Of a stretch of DNA of 64,000 nt, positions 1-8,427 are shown in pieces. A program made the translations under genes and the position numbers. The notes under the pieces were generated by a model. The model was not told the origin of the DNA. It saw nothing but the letters and a program-made list of their open reading frames with translations, and did not search any database. The stretch comes from Blautia sp. AF19-10LB (GTDB lineage: Bacteria; Bacillota; Clostridia; Lachnospirales; Lachnospiraceae), in contig NZ_QTWS01000007.1 in the NCBI RefSeq assembly GCF_003461245.1, positions 2,501 through 66,500 of the forward strand. The letters are read 5' to 3'. The stretch's first letter is position 1. The number at the start of each line of letters is the position of its first letter.

Positions 1-154
1 CATTTATATATGGATTGATCGCCCATGCAAGAGAAAGCGAAAGGAACACAAAGAAAAAAGAAACGATTTCTTTGATAAATCCCCGACTGTATCCTCTCCA
101 TACACATAATATCAATATGGCCAAAACAACAATTCCAAGCCATGTCACATTCAT
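1..154 (-). CDS. CvpA-like membrane protein, 5' part only
   Basis: Reading the minus strand from 154 gives an open frame starting MNVTWLGIVVLAILILC that runs off the left edge of the window after about 51 residues. A hydrophobic helix is followed by WRGYSRGFIKEIVSF and a second helix, the pattern at the start of CvpA family proteins (colicin V production/cell-division associated membrane proteins). The ribosome binding site AAGGAG (161-165) lies over the stop codon of the upstream DUF5711 gene, so the two are translationally coupled. The family call rests on the N-terminus only. Confidence 0.7.
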   Translation of the reverse strand, partial: MNVTWLGIVVLAILILCVWRGYSRGFIKEIVSFFFVFLSLSLAWAINPYIN

Positions 155-164
155 CTGCTGCTCC

Positions 165-1319
165 TTATTTAAGTTTTATCACATTGACACCGTTGTCCAG
201 CACAAGCATGTACTTATTCCAGCCGATCTTGAAGAAGTTGTTGATTGTACCGTCAATGGTTCCATTATAACGTTCTACTCCACGGCTGTTCATGACGCAG
301 ATCTGAGAACTGTTGTACATAAGAATACATCCATCACTCATCTTGATCGTTGTATATGGAACATTGAATTCCTTCTCGAAGCGGAGAGTTCCATCTATGC
401 TGTATACCTGCATTTTGTACTGTTTGTCTTTGTTTCCGCTCTTGAATACAAGGCCGATCGTATTTTCATCAAAAAATGTGCTTACGATTTCTTTCTTAAC
501 TTCTACTGTTGTGCCTTCCTTCGGGATCTGGGCTCCAGAATAAGTCGTGAATCCATTGTCCTTGAGTGCCACAGATCTGGTTGCGTCAATATATTCCACC
601 TGCGGGATCACAACGCCCTCATAAGTATAGCCGCTTACGATATGGTCATCTTCACTCTGTCCCACATCGCCAAAGTTATAAAAGGCTACATAACTTGTCG
701 TCTGGCTTCCCTCAACAAACTGATATGTCACCATCATGATCTCGCTGTTGTCCGAAATCGCCACATCCATCGGATATCCCGGATCAGCAACATGTGTCTG
801 GTTTTCTGCGATCAGCGTACCATCGGAACTGTAGAAATTGATCCAGGTAGCATCCCCGCCATCAAGAATAGCAGCAACCATTCCCTGTGAGGAAACCCTC
901 GCCTTGACAATATTATAAGATGTCGTCACACTTCCTGTCTCACCATCCTTGTCAAAGATCTCGATCAATGTGCCGTCCTGATCTGCGACAACAGCTCTGT
1001 CACCCTTAATGTCCGCAACAGGGTTCTTCATCTCATACAGAACACTCCAGTATGCCTCCATGCTGCTATTCACCAGAGAAGCTCCATCCGGACTGTAGCG
1101 CAGAATTCCATTTGCCATCTCCTCATAGCCTGTAGAAACCACGTCCTCCTGTTCGCTCGTCTGAAGGATCTCATAATCATGATAGCTTCGTTTCTCTACA
1201 TAAAAATAAACAAGTGCCGCCACAGCCGCGATCACACCTATCGTAATCACCGTACCACGGTGCACAAATGAATTCTTCTTTTTTCGTTTTCTTTTCAGAT
1301 TCTTTAGGATATTCAACAT
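165..1319 (-). CDS. DUF5711-family membrane-anchored protein
   Basis: 384 residues. A very basic N-terminus (KNLKRKRKKK) precedes one transmembrane helix (about residues 24-40). The rest is an extracytoplasmic region of repeated short beta-strand blocks such as VADQDGTLIEIFDKDGE and FYSSDGTLIAEN, consistent with a beta-propeller. This architecture matches the Lachnospiraceae family DUF5711 as I know it; the biochemical function is unknown. It lies between a LysM membrane protein and a CvpA-like protein on the same strand, so an envelope role is inferred from context. The start is preceded by only a weak AAGGG ribosome binding site. Confidence 0.75.
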   Translation of the reverse strand: MLNILKNLKRKRKKKNSFVHRGTVITIGVIAAVAALVYFYVEKRSYHDYEILQTSEQEDVVSTGYEEMANGILRYSPDGASLVNSSMEAYWSVLYEMKNPVADIKGDRAVVADQDGTLIEIFDKDGETGSVTTSYNIVKARVSSQGMVAAILDGGDATWINFYSSDGTLIAENQTHVADPGYPMDVAISDNSEIMMVTYQFVEGSQTTSYVAFYNFGDVGQSEDDHIVSGYTYEGVVIPQVEYIDATRSVALKDNGFTTYSGAQIPKEGTTVEVKKEIVSTFFDENTIGLVFKSGNKDKQYKMQVYSIDGTLRFEKEFNVPYTTIKMSDGCILMYNSSQICVMNSRGVERYNGTIDGTINNFFKIGWNKYMLVLDNGVNVIKLK

Positions 1320-1379
1320 TTTAACCCTTGCCTTATGTGATCATTTATTTTGTGTTACATGCCGATTATAGCAAACTTT

Positions 1380-2666
1380 TCAGGGCAATACAATTATTTG
1401 TCCCGGATAAATGATCTCGTTCTCAGAAATACCGTTTGCGCGGCAGATGTCAGCAACTTTGTCCATGGTTCCATAATTTTCGATGCTGATCTGGTACAAA
1501 GTATCTCCCGGACGGATCGTATAAGAGCCCCGTGTCTGCATTGCAGATGTTGTCTCGCTGTCCTGATCTGAACTGGCCTGACCTGAGTTATCCTGTCCTG
1601 TGCTCTCTTCTTCATTCTGCTTCTTCTGCTGGATCCGCCGCTGTGCTTTCCTGGTATCAGATTCTTCCTTGTAGATCTGCGCCTCTTCTGCGCTGATCGT
1701 AACAGTTGGAATGAGCGTCGGCTCTGCTGTCGGCGTTATCTTCGGACTTTCTGTCAACTCCGCCCAGGAAGTCGGTGTCACCTGCTGCACAGACGCGGCA
1801 GGAATCTGTGTAATCTCCGTCTCCTGCATGATATCCGCAGAAGCAGTCCTTGTCTCTCCCTCAATGTTCTGCCCCACCTGATAATTCCGGTAAAAGCGCA
1901 CACCGACCACTGCAAGTGCCAGCACGATACACGCCGTCGCCGCATAAGAAAAAACAGAAGTCTTCTCTTCTGTTTCCTCAGGTTCTTCTTTCTTCTTTTT
2001 CTGAATCAGTGATCGAAATGCCCTGACAGCATCATCCTGAACGGTTTCCTGTGACTCTTCCTGGATCTCAGGATTCTTTTCCAGCATGTAATTCTGCATC
2101 TGGGTATTTTTTTCATAATAGATATAATATCCACTCTGTCTCACCAGGAAATTATTTTCGTATCGAAAAAAAGCTTCTTCCTGTTCTGCCGTATCCATAA
2201 GCATCAGGATCTTCTCACCGCCGAACTGGTTCCTGTGCACCTTCCCAATCAATTCAGAAACCACCATCGGCAATGACTGCCTTGCCAGAAACCATCCTAC
2301 GATCTCCTGCCCTTCAAAATATTTCTCCTGTTCTTCGTGGATCTTCTGCCACATATTCTGCGTGATCTCGATATGTTCTTCTGTGATCTCCCCGGCATCT
2401 GCCAGAAGTGCTCCCCTGATAAATGTATACCCCGTTCCGGACTGCCACCGGTTCTCTCCGAGAAAAACTGCCAGAATACCACTGTCCTCTTCTTGCTGGC
2501 ACTTCGCCTGTGCCGCCCTGTGCAGGAATGTATAGACATAATCCTCTATATAGATCCTGTAATTCTCCCCGGCAAGTCCGATCTGACGTATATTCTTCGG
2601 CAGGTTCCACCCTGTTTCTCCGTCATTTACCTCCTGTTTCTCATCCTTATAAATGACTTCTATCAT
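1380..2666 (-). CDS. Membrane-anchored LysM-domain protein with MPN-like N-terminus
   Basis: 428 residues. The cytoplasmic N-terminal half (about 1-215) is followed by a charged linker, a transmembrane helix near 246-262, a Thr/Pro/Glu-rich linker and a C-terminal LysM domain (GSYTIRPGDTLYQIS...IIYPGQIIVLP). LysM binds N-acetylglucosamine-containing cell wall glycans, so the C-terminus should lie outside in the wall. In the N-terminal half, IVGWFLAR, a downstream HRNQF and ILMLMDTAEQEE resemble the strand order of MPN/JAMM folds, but the metal-binding HxH is absent; that resemblance is inference. A good GGGGTGAT ribosome binding site precedes the start. It heads the minus-strand operon continuing into DUF5711. 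Confidence 0.8.
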   Translation of the reverse strand: MIEVIYKDEKQEVNDGETGWNLPKNIRQIGLAGENYRIYIEDYVYTFLHRAAQAKCQQEEDSGILAVFLGENRWQSGTGYTFIRGALLADAGEITEEHIEITQNMWQKIHEEQEKYFEGQEIVGWFLARQSLPMVVSELIGKVHRNQFGGEKILMLMDTAEQEEAFFRYENNFLVRQSGYYIYYEKNTQMQNYMLEKNPEIQEESQETVQDDAVRAFRSLIQKKKKEEPEETEEKTSVFSYAATACIVLALAVVGVRFYRNYQVGQNIEGETRTASADIMQETEITQIPAASVQQVTPTSWAELTESPKITPTAEPTLIPTVTISAEEAQIYKEESDTRKAQRRIQQKKQNEEESTGQDNSGQASSDQDSETTSAMQTRGSYTIRPGDTLYQISIENYGTMDKVADICRANGISENEIIYPGQIIVLP

Positions 2667-2767
2667 ATCCTATCACCCCTTCAGGCATCAGGATAGCATA
2701 TCCAAACCGCGGATTTTGGCATAATATAAGAGCCTTTTCTCAAAATTTAACGACAGATTCTGCATCT

Positions 2768-2796
2768 GCATAATTCAGAACGAACCGGGATACAAT
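2768..2796 (+). promoter_or_regulatory. Sigma-E-like promoter of yyaC
   Basis: GCATAAT (2768-2774), a 14-base gap, then GATACAAT (2789-2796). This is close to the mother-cell sigma-E consensus KMATATT-N14-CATACANT, with one mismatch in each box, and it lies 58 bases before the yyaC start. No vegetative promoter of similar quality was seen in the gap. Confidence 0.5.
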
Positions 2797-2853
2797 GAAA
2801 CAGGAAAATATAGCCGGAATCTCAGATCAAAAATAAATTATGAGGATTTTCTT

Positions 2854-3402
2854 ATGACTTTTTATATTAATGCCAGTCAGAGGGATTCGGTACTTCGGAT
2901 CTCTCACACTTTGAAACAGTGTATTCTCGATCACCAGGAAAAGTGGTCGGAACTTGTCTTTCTCTGCATTGGAACAGACAGGGTTACAGGTGACTGTCTC
3001 GGACCTTTTGTCGGTCAGAAATTAAGCAGTTGTTCCACACCAGATTTCACAGTCTACGGAACGCTTTTTCAACCCGTTCACGCCCTGAACCTCACTGCCA
3101 TGTATTCCTTCATCCGAAAACGTCATCCAGAGGCTCTGATCGTTGCTATAGACGCTTCTCTGGGACAAAAAAAGCACCTGGGTTATGTGACCATCGCAAA
3201 TGGTGCACTTTACCCAGGTGCCGCAATTCATAAACAGCTGCCGTCAGTCGGCCATATTCATATTACAGGGATCGTCAATGTCTCCGGTGTGCTTGAACAG
3301 CTCACGCTCCAGACGACTCGCCTGTCTACGGTCGTTTTCCTCGCGGACACGATCGTTCAGGGAATCCTCGAAATGATTCCTGTAACAGATCTCAGATCTT
3401 AG
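2854..3402 (+). CDS. yyaC: Spore protease YyaC family protein
   Basis: 182 residues. The sequence contains LVFLCIGTDRVTGDCLGPFVGQKL, the motif of the YyaC family (DUF1256), related to the GPR-type hydrogenase-maturation/phosphorylase fold, followed by ALIVAIDASLG and HITGIVNVSG. YyaC is a sporulation-associated putative protease in Bacillus and clostridia. The length is normal. The gene stands alone on the plus strand and converges on the transketolase gene, with stop codons overlapping by 4 bp. A sigma-E-like promoter precedes it. It indicates an endospore-forming host. Confidence 0.88.
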   Translation: MTFYINASQRDSVLRISHTLKQCILDHQEKWSELVFLCIGTDRVTGDCLGPFVGQKLSSCSTPDFTVYGTLFQPVHALNLTAMYSFIRKRHPEALIVAIDASLGQKKHLGYVTIANGALYPGAAIHKQLPSVGHIHITGIVNVSGVLEQLTLQTTRLSTVVFLADTIVQGILEMIPVTDLRS

Positions 3403-4337
3403 ACGAATTCTTTGACCTGTTTGTAGATACCTTCTCCATCCAGACCATATTTCTCAAGAAGAGCAACTGCCGGTCCGGATTCACCGAATCTGTCGTTGAC
3501 ACCGATACGTTTTACCGGTACAGGAGCTTTCTCTGCAAGGCATTCGCATACAGCGCCGCCAAGTCCGCCAATGATAGAATGTTCTTCTACTGTGACAACT
3601 TTGCCGGTTTCTTTTGCTGCTGCAACAATCAGGTCTTCGTCAAGAGGTTTGATCGTGTGGATATTGATAACTTTGGCTTCGATTCCGTCTGCTGCCAGTT
3701 TCTCTGCTGCTTCAAGGGAAGCTGCTACGCAGAGGCCGTTTGCAACGATCGTAACGTCCTTACCCTCACGGAGAACGATACCTTTACCCATCTCAAATTT
3801 GTAATCCGGGTTGTCGTTGATCACCGGCACTGCCAGACGACCGAATCTCATATAAACTGGTCCCTCGTATTCATAAGCAGCTTTTACCATAGCTTTTGCT
3901 TCGATATCATCTGCCGGGGACATAACTACCATGCCAGGAACAACTCTCATAAGAGCGAAATCCTCGCAGCACTGATGTGTTGCACCGTCTTCACCAACGG
4001 AGATTCCACCATGAGTTGCACCGATCTTGACATTCAGATGCGGATATCCTACGGAGTTACGGATCTGCTCGTAAGCACGTCCTGCTGCAAACATAGCAAA
4101 TGTGCTGGCAAACGGAACCTTACCTGTAGCTGCAAGACCTGCAGCGATTCCTACCATGTTGCACTCTGCGATACCGCAGTCGATGTGACGCTCTGGAAAT
4201 TCTTTCTTGAACATTCCTGTCTGAGTAGCTGCAGCAAGGTCAGCGTCCAGAACAACAAGACCCTCATGTTCTTTACCAAGTTCCACCAGAGCTGCGCCGT
4301 AGCTTGCTCTTGTAGCGATTTTCTTTACTTCTGACAT
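3399..4337 (-). CDS. Transketolase, C-terminal subunit
   Basis: 312 residues covering the pyrimidine-binding and C-terminal domains of transketolase (KIATRASYGAALVELGKEH, LDADLAAATQT, GIAECNMVGIAAGLA, VTVEEHSIIGGLGGAV). It acts with the N-terminal subunit encoded just upstream as a two-piece thiamine-diphosphate enzyme that transfers two-carbon units in the non-oxidative pentose phosphate pathway. The glutamate of IAECNMVG is the cofactor-activating residue. Its start overlaps the end of the N-subunit gene by 13 bp, so 1:1 expression by translational coupling is likely. Split transketolases are common in Clostridia. Confidence 0.95.
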   Translation of the reverse strand: MSEVKKIATRASYGAALVELGKEHEGLVVLDADLAAATQTGMFKKEFPERHIDCGIAECNMVGIAAGLAATGKVPFASTFAMFAAGRAYEQIRNSVGYPHLNVKIGATHGGISVGEDGATHQCCEDFALMRVVPGMVVMSPADDIEAKAMVKAAYEYEGPVYMRFGRLAVPVINDNPDYKFEMGKGIVLREGKDVTIVANGLCVAASLEAAEKLAADGIEAKVINIHTIKPLDEDLIVAAAKETGKVVTVEEHSIIGGLGGAVCECLAEKAPVPVKRIGVNDRFGESGPAVALLEKYGLDGEGIYKQVKEFV

Positions 4338-5164
4338 AATGCTTCACCTACTTTCTCCAGATCTTCCATTGCCTGTGCATACTGCTCGTCATTCGGAGCT
4401 TTGCCATGCCATCCGGCCTGGTTTTCCATGAAGGATACGCCTTTACCTTTGACTGTCTTCATGATGATCGCAGTCGGCATTCCTTTGGTTGCTTTTGCTT
4501 CATCGAATGCAGCTTTGAGCTGATCCATGTCATTTCCATCTGCAACGTTGATCACATGGAAATTAAATGCTTCGAATTTCTTGTCGATCGGGTATGGAGA
4601 GCATACTTCGTCAACTTTACCGTCGATCTGAAGTCCGTTGTTGTCCACGATCACTACCAGGTTGTCCAGTTTGCGGAATCCGGCAAACATAGCTGCCTCC
4701 CAAACCTGACCTTCCTGGATCTCGCCATCACCAAGAAGTGTATATACTCTGTAAGATTCATCGCTCAGTTTTGCGGAAAGTGCCATTCCTACTGCTGCGG
4801 AGATTCCCTGTCCAAGAGATCCACTTGTCATATCAACACCCGGGATGTGTTTCATATCCGGATGTCCCTGCAGATAAGATCCGAGATGACGAAGTGTCTT
4901 AAGGTCTTCTTTCGGGAAATATCCTCTCTCAGCAAGTGCAGAGTAAAGTCCCGGTGCTGTATGTCCTTTGGACAGTACGAAACGGTCTCTGTCAGCTTTC
5001 TTAGGATCCTTCGGATCGATGTTCATTTCCTGAAAATACAGGTATGTGAATAAATCTGCTGCTGATAAAGATCCGCCCGGATGGCCGGCTTTTGCAGCAT
5101 GAACTGCGGTCACGATGTCTTTGCGGACTTCGTTCGCAATCTTCTGAAGCTCTAATTTCTCCAT
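4325..5164 (-). CDS. Transketolase, N-terminal (ThDP-binding) subunit
   Basis: 279 residues with the thiamine-diphosphate/metal-binding half of transketolase: AAKAGHPGGSLSAADL near the N-terminus, FVLSKGHTAPGLY, and the GDGEIQEGQVWEA...VDNNGLQ cofactor motif (GDG-x-NN). It pairs with the downstream C-terminal subunit. The ribosome binding site AAGGAG sits 7 bases before the ATG. The next gene upstream on the same strand is transaldolase, separated by 218 bp holding an inverted-repeat element, so the two may be partly uncoupled. Confidence 0.95.
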   Translation of the reverse strand: MEKLELQKIANEVRKDIVTAVHAAKAGHPGGSLSAADLFTYLYFQEMNIDPKDPKKADRDRFVLSKGHTAPGLYSALAERGYFPKEDLKTLRHLGSYLQGHPDMKHIPGVDMTSGSLGQGISAAVGMALSAKLSDESYRVYTLLGDGEIQEGQVWEAAMFAGFRKLDNLVVIVDNNGLQIDGKVDEVCSPYPIDKKFEAFNFHVINVADGNDMDQLKAAFDEAKATKGMPTAIIMKTVKGKGVSFMENQAGWHGKAPNDEQYAQAMEDLEKVGEALCQK

Positions 5165-5248
5165 GATTATTTCTCCTTTTATTAGTTTACAACAGACTCA
5201 TGCTACAACCAATTCCAGCATTCGTCAAGCGATATGTATTGTTATATT

Positions 5249-5376
5249 GTTACTGTTCACAGGGTGTTTTTCCATGAATATGGCAAAATCCCGAGACATA
5301 CAGGGCAAAATCCCATCACCATAGGTGATTTGGAATGGATTTTGACCAAGTTACTGTGAACGGGGTGAACAGTAAC
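5249..5376. repeat. GTTACTGTTCAC inverted-repeat element, copy 1
   Basis: The 128-bp element begins GTTACTGTTCAC (5249-5260) and ends with its exact reverse complement GTGAACAGTAAC (5365-5376). A second partial copy of the left end (5350-5361) lets the right side form a local hairpin, GTTACTGT/ACAGTAAC with an 11-base loop. It fills the transaldolase-transketolase gap. Three related elements occur in this window (12880, 45528, 50538). It has no coding potential. Confidence 0.8.
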
Positions 5377-5382
5377 TTTATA

Positions 5383-6036
5383 TTATTCACCAAATACTGC
5401 TTTGTAGTCTTTCTGGAACTTCTCGATTCCAGCGTCTGTCAGAGGATGTTTTGTCATCTGCTCAAGAACTTTGTATGGAACTGTTGCGATGTCTGCACCA
5501 GCAAGAGCACACTCTGTTACATGGATTGGATGACGAACGCTTGCACAGATGATCTCTGTTGTGATTCCTGCTACTTCGAACATCTCAACGATCTGACGGA
5601 TCAGCGGAAGTCCGTCTGTGGAAATATCATCAAGTCTTCCAAGGAACGGAGATACATAGGTAGCACCTGCTCTTGCAGCAAGTAAAGCCTGGTTAGCTGT
5701 GAAGATCAGAGTAACGTTTGTTTTGATTCCTTCTTTGGAAAGAACTTTGACTGCTTTCAGTCCTTCTACTGTCATAGGGATCTTAACTACCATGTTCGGA
5801 TGGATCTTTGCGATCTCACGTCCTTCTGCAATCATTCCTTCTGCGTCTGTTGTGGTAGCTTTAACTTCACCGCTGATCGGTCCGTCAACGATAGATGTGA
5901 TCTCTTTGATCACTTCGTTGAAGTCTCTTCCTTCTTTTGCGATCAGGGACGGATTTGTGGTAACACCACAGATGATTCCCATGTCATTTGCTTTACGGAT
6001 GTCTTCTACATTGGCTGTGTCGATAAAAAATTTCAT
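5383..6036 (-). CDS. Transaldolase, short TalC/MipB type (fructose-6-phosphate aldolase-like)
   Basis: 217 residues beginning [13 protein letters not shown]; the start is fixed by AGGAGG placed 7 bases upstream, dropping a 13-residue extension of the open frame. Motifs: [46 protein letters not shown] (the Schiff-base lysine region VVKIPM lies before it) and [23 protein letters not shown]. The length suits the short class of transaldolases that interconvert sedoheptulose-7-P/glyceraldehyde-3-P and erythrose-4-P/fructose-6-P. The pathway context (transketolase downstream) favours true transaldolase activity over free fructose-6-phosphate aldolase. Four TTATTAATAA palindromes lie immediately upstream. 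Confidence 0.93.
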   Translation of the reverse strand: MKFFIDTANVEDIRKANDMGIICGVTTNPSLIAKEGRDFNEVIKEITSIVDGPISGEVKATTTDAEGMIAEGREIAKIHPNMVVKIPMTVEGLKAVKVLSKEGIKTNVTLIFTANQALLAARAGATYVSPFLGRLDDISTDGLPLIRQIVEMFEVAGITTEIICASVRHPIHVTECALAGADIATVPYKVLEQMTKHPLTDAGIEKFQKDYKAVFGE

Positions 6037-6130
6037 GATTGATTCCTCCTGAATTCTGCTGTTTTTGAATAGCATCGCTTTGATGATTTCATTATAGCAG
6101 ATAGTTTTTTGAGGTCAAGGCGGGCAAAAA

Positions 6131-6268
6131 TTATTAATAATTTTTTTATTAATAAATTCGCATTTTATTAATAACTTCGAGTGAAAATCAAATGGATTTT
6201 GTATAAATCCAAGTACATTTTATGGTTTTTTTGATCGTTTCCCGAAGGGGATTTTAAATTATTAATAA
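6131..6268. promoter_or_regulatory. Cluster of four TTATTAATAA palindromes (probable operator)
   Basis: The perfect 10-bp palindrome TTATTAATAA occurs at 6131-6140, 6146-6155, 6165-6174 and 6259-6268 in the lacI-transaldolase gap. The first is extended to AATTATTAATAATT and the second to TTTATTAATAAA. The first three are 15 and 19 bp apart; the fourth lies 94 bp further toward lacI. Repeated identical palindromes on one promoter are typical of operator sites. The neighbouring LacI-type protein is the obvious candidate binder, but this is inference. Confidence 0.6.
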
Positions 6269-6292
6269 TAATTTCAGCCCAATATATTTATT

Positions 6293-7399
6293 TTATTTTT
6301 TATCTTTCTCATCTGTCGTTCTCGCGTATGCAGTTGTCTTGCGGACGATCAGCTTCGGTGTGTATTCGATGTTATAAACACTCGTTGGCTGAAGCCCTGT
6401 ATAAAACTGATCATTTGTCGTGATCTTTCTTATGATGATATCACAGGCATCTCTGCCTTTGAGGGCAACAAAGTGGTCGATCGTCGTCAGCGAAAGCCTG
6501 CGGATCCCTGAATAAAAAATATCATCGCAGCCGATCACGGACACATCCTTCGGAACACGGATCCGGGATTCCTCCAGCGCATCGATCGCACCGATCGCCA
6601 TCATGTCATTCTGACCGGCGATCGCGGTAAACTTGCGCTGTTCTTTGAGAAGTTCCATCGTAAGCTGATAGCCCATGGAATATTCAGAATCCATACGGGG
6701 CATCCTGCGGTCGATCGACTCATCGGCTGCTTTGATGAGGACATGTCCTCCAAGCCCTTCCTTCTCGTATTCCTTGACAAAACCGTCAATCCTCCTGGAA
6801 CGCTGCCACTGTCTCCTTGTCAGGGGCGGTGTGATAAACGCCACATCTCTGTGTCCCAGGTCCAGGAGGTGGCGTGCCATCAGCCTGCCTACCATAGTGT
6901 TGTCCTGATTGATCGCGTCTACGGTGATCGTCTTTTCTTTGTTGCTGATGATAACCAGAGGAATCCTGCGTGCCAGTTCCTCCACTCTCTTCTGAAAATC
7001 CGGATTTGGATTGCAGGTATAAATGATTCCCTGTGGTTCTATGTTTCCGATCATCCTCAGATACCGCTCTTCCAGTCTGGCATCTCTCTGCGTATTGCAG
7101 ATAAAAACGCCGTAGCCCTTCTCGTTTGCTACAGATTCAATACCCTGAAGCAGAAGGACATAGTAAGGACTGGTAAGAGTAGGACAAAAAACAACGATCA
7201 GTTTTTCTTTCCTGCCATTGTTTTTGTGCTTGCGGTGAGGCAGCTCGTACCCCAGTTCTCTGGCGGCACGCTCTACCTTCTCTATCGTTTCTTCCGAAAA
7301 AGAAACATTATTTCTGCGATTGAGGATCATCGATACAGTGGCCTGGGAAACCCCTGCCCTTTCTGCCACCTGGGAAGAAGTTGCCTTCTTTCTAGCCAA
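6293..7399 (-). CDS. LacI-family transcriptional regulator with atypical hinge
   Basis: 368 residues. An N-terminal helix-turn-helix (SSQVAERAGVSQATVSMILN) is followed by a periplasmic-binding-protein-like sensor domain (LIVVFCPTLTSPYYVLLLQGIE...VIGCDDIFYSGIRRLSLTTI). The start is TTG at 7399, supported by AGAGGTGA at the right distance. After ARELGYE the chain reads LPHRKHKNNGRKEKLIVV, so the usual hinge-helix motif (N..AR.L) that inserts a leucine into a central CG step is missing. The ligand is probably a sugar or sugar phosphate. It lies just upstream of transaldolase and transketolase on the same strand, so it likely controls this pentose phosphate group and perhaps itself. Confidence 0.9.
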   Translation of the reverse strand: MARKKATSSQVAERAGVSQATVSMILNRRNNVSFSEETIEKVERAARELGYELPHRKHKNNGRKEKLIVVFCPTLTSPYYVLLLQGIESVANEKGYGVFICNTQRDARLEERYLRMIGNIEPQGIIYTCNPNPDFQKRVEELARRIPLVIISNKEKTITVDAINQDNTMVGRLMARHLLDLGHRDVAFITPPLTRRQWQRSRRIDGFVKEYEKEGLGGHVLIKAADESIDRRMPRMDSEYSMGYQLTMELLKEQRKFTAIAGQNDMMAIGAIDALEESRIRVPKDVSVIGCDDIFYSGIRRLSLTTIDHFVALKGRDACDIIIRKITTNDQFYTGLQPTSVYNIEYTPKLIVRKTTAYARTTDEKDKK

Positions 7400-7437
7400 A
7401 GCCTGTCACCTCTTTCTGCTTTTTGTCTGAAAATCTG

Positions 7438-8034
7438 TCAAAGCTGGACTCTGCCTTCCAGCGCACGGAGCAGGGTCACTTCGTCAATGTATTCCAGATC
7501 TCCGCCTACCGGCACGCCGCTGGCGATCCTGGTGACTTTGATCCCGGTCGGTTTGATCAGTTTGCTGATGTACATCGCCGTTGTCTCACCTTCCAGGCTG
7601 GAATTTGTCGCAATGATGACTTCTTTTACGTCTTTCTGCAGTCTCTGCATCAGTTCCTTGAGACGGATGTCGTCCGGTCCGATGCCGAGCATCGGGGAGA
7701 TCGCACCGTGAAGTACATGGTACACACCGTCGTATTTGCCGGTTTTTTCATAGGCAGCAAGGTCTCTGGTGTTCTCCACGACCATGATCGTGCTTGCATC
7801 TCTCTTGGGATTTGCACAGATCGGGCAGAGTTCCTGATCGGTCAGAGTACAGCAGTTTTTGCAGTAGCGAACTTTTGCCCTTGCTTCTGTGATGGATGAG
7901 GTAAGCTGCCCTACCTGGTCCTTCGGCATATTCATGATATGAAAAGCCAGACGCTGGGCGGATTTCGGTCCGATTCCCGGAAGGTGGGACAGCTGCTCGA
8001 TCAGCTTATTGATGTGTGTGCTGTAATATTCCAT
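7438..8034 (-). CDS. recR: Recombination protein RecR
   Basis: 198 residues, the usual length. N-terminal helix-hairpin-helix ([19 protein letters not shown]), a four-cysteine zinc site ([16 protein letters not shown]) and a Toprim domain ([32 protein letters not shown]). It works with RecF/RecO to load RecA at gapped DNA. Its ATG shares one base with the stop of the upstream ybaB gene, giving the conserved Firmicutes order dnaX-ybaB-recR. Confidence 0.97.
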   Translation of the reverse strand: MEYYSTHINKLIEQLSHLPGIGPKSAQRLAFHIMNMPKDQVGQLTSSITEARAKVRYCKNCCTLTDQELCPICANPKRDASTIMVVENTRDLAAYEKTGKYDGVYHVLHGAISPMLGIGPDDIRLKELMQRLQKDVKEVIIATNSSLEGETTAMYISKLIKPTGIKVTRIASGVPVGGDLEYIDEVTLLRALEGRVQL

Positions 8035-8390
8035 CAGAAAGGAAGTCCTCCGCCTAAGCCACCAAGTCCTCCTGTGAGTTTGGACATTACTGCTGTAGAT
8101 TCTTCTTCGACTTTGCGCAGAGCTTCGTTTGTAGCTGCTACGATCAGGTCTTCAAGCATTTCGATGTCATCCGGATCTACTACTTCTTCGTCAAGTTTGA
8201 CTTTGGTCACTTCACGTTTACCGGAAATGGTTACTTCTACTGCTCCGCCGCCTGCGGTTGCTGTGAATTCTTTTTCTTCTAATGCTTTCTGGTTTTCTTC
8301 CATCTGACGCTGCATTTTCTGCGCCTGTTTCATTAAGTTGTTCATGTTTCCAGGCATACCCATGCCCGGGAATCCTCCACGTTTTGCCAT
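8034..8390 (-). CDS. YbaB/EbfC nucleoid-associated protein
   Basis: 118 residues. Met/Gly/Gln-rich N-terminus ([28 protein letters not shown]) followed by the conserved core [35 protein letters not shown]. YbaB dimers bind DNA. The Gly-rich C-terminal tail ([12 protein letters not shown]) is typical. The gene sits between dnaX (37-bp gap) and recR (1-base overlap). Confidence 0.96.
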   Translation of the reverse strand: MAKRGGFPGMGMPGNMNNLMKQAQKMQRQMEENQKALEEKEFTATAGGGAVEVTISGKREVTKVKLDEEVVDPDDIEMLEDLIVAATNEALRKVEEESTAVMSKLTGGLGGLGGGLPF

Positions 8391-8427
8391 GATTGTAAAT
8401 CCTCCATTAACTTAAAATTTTTATTCT

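Noticed and set aside
3579..4334. Plus-strand 251-residue frame within transketolase
   Set aside because: Exact antisense of the transketolase C-subunit gene; Cys/Phe-rich noise.
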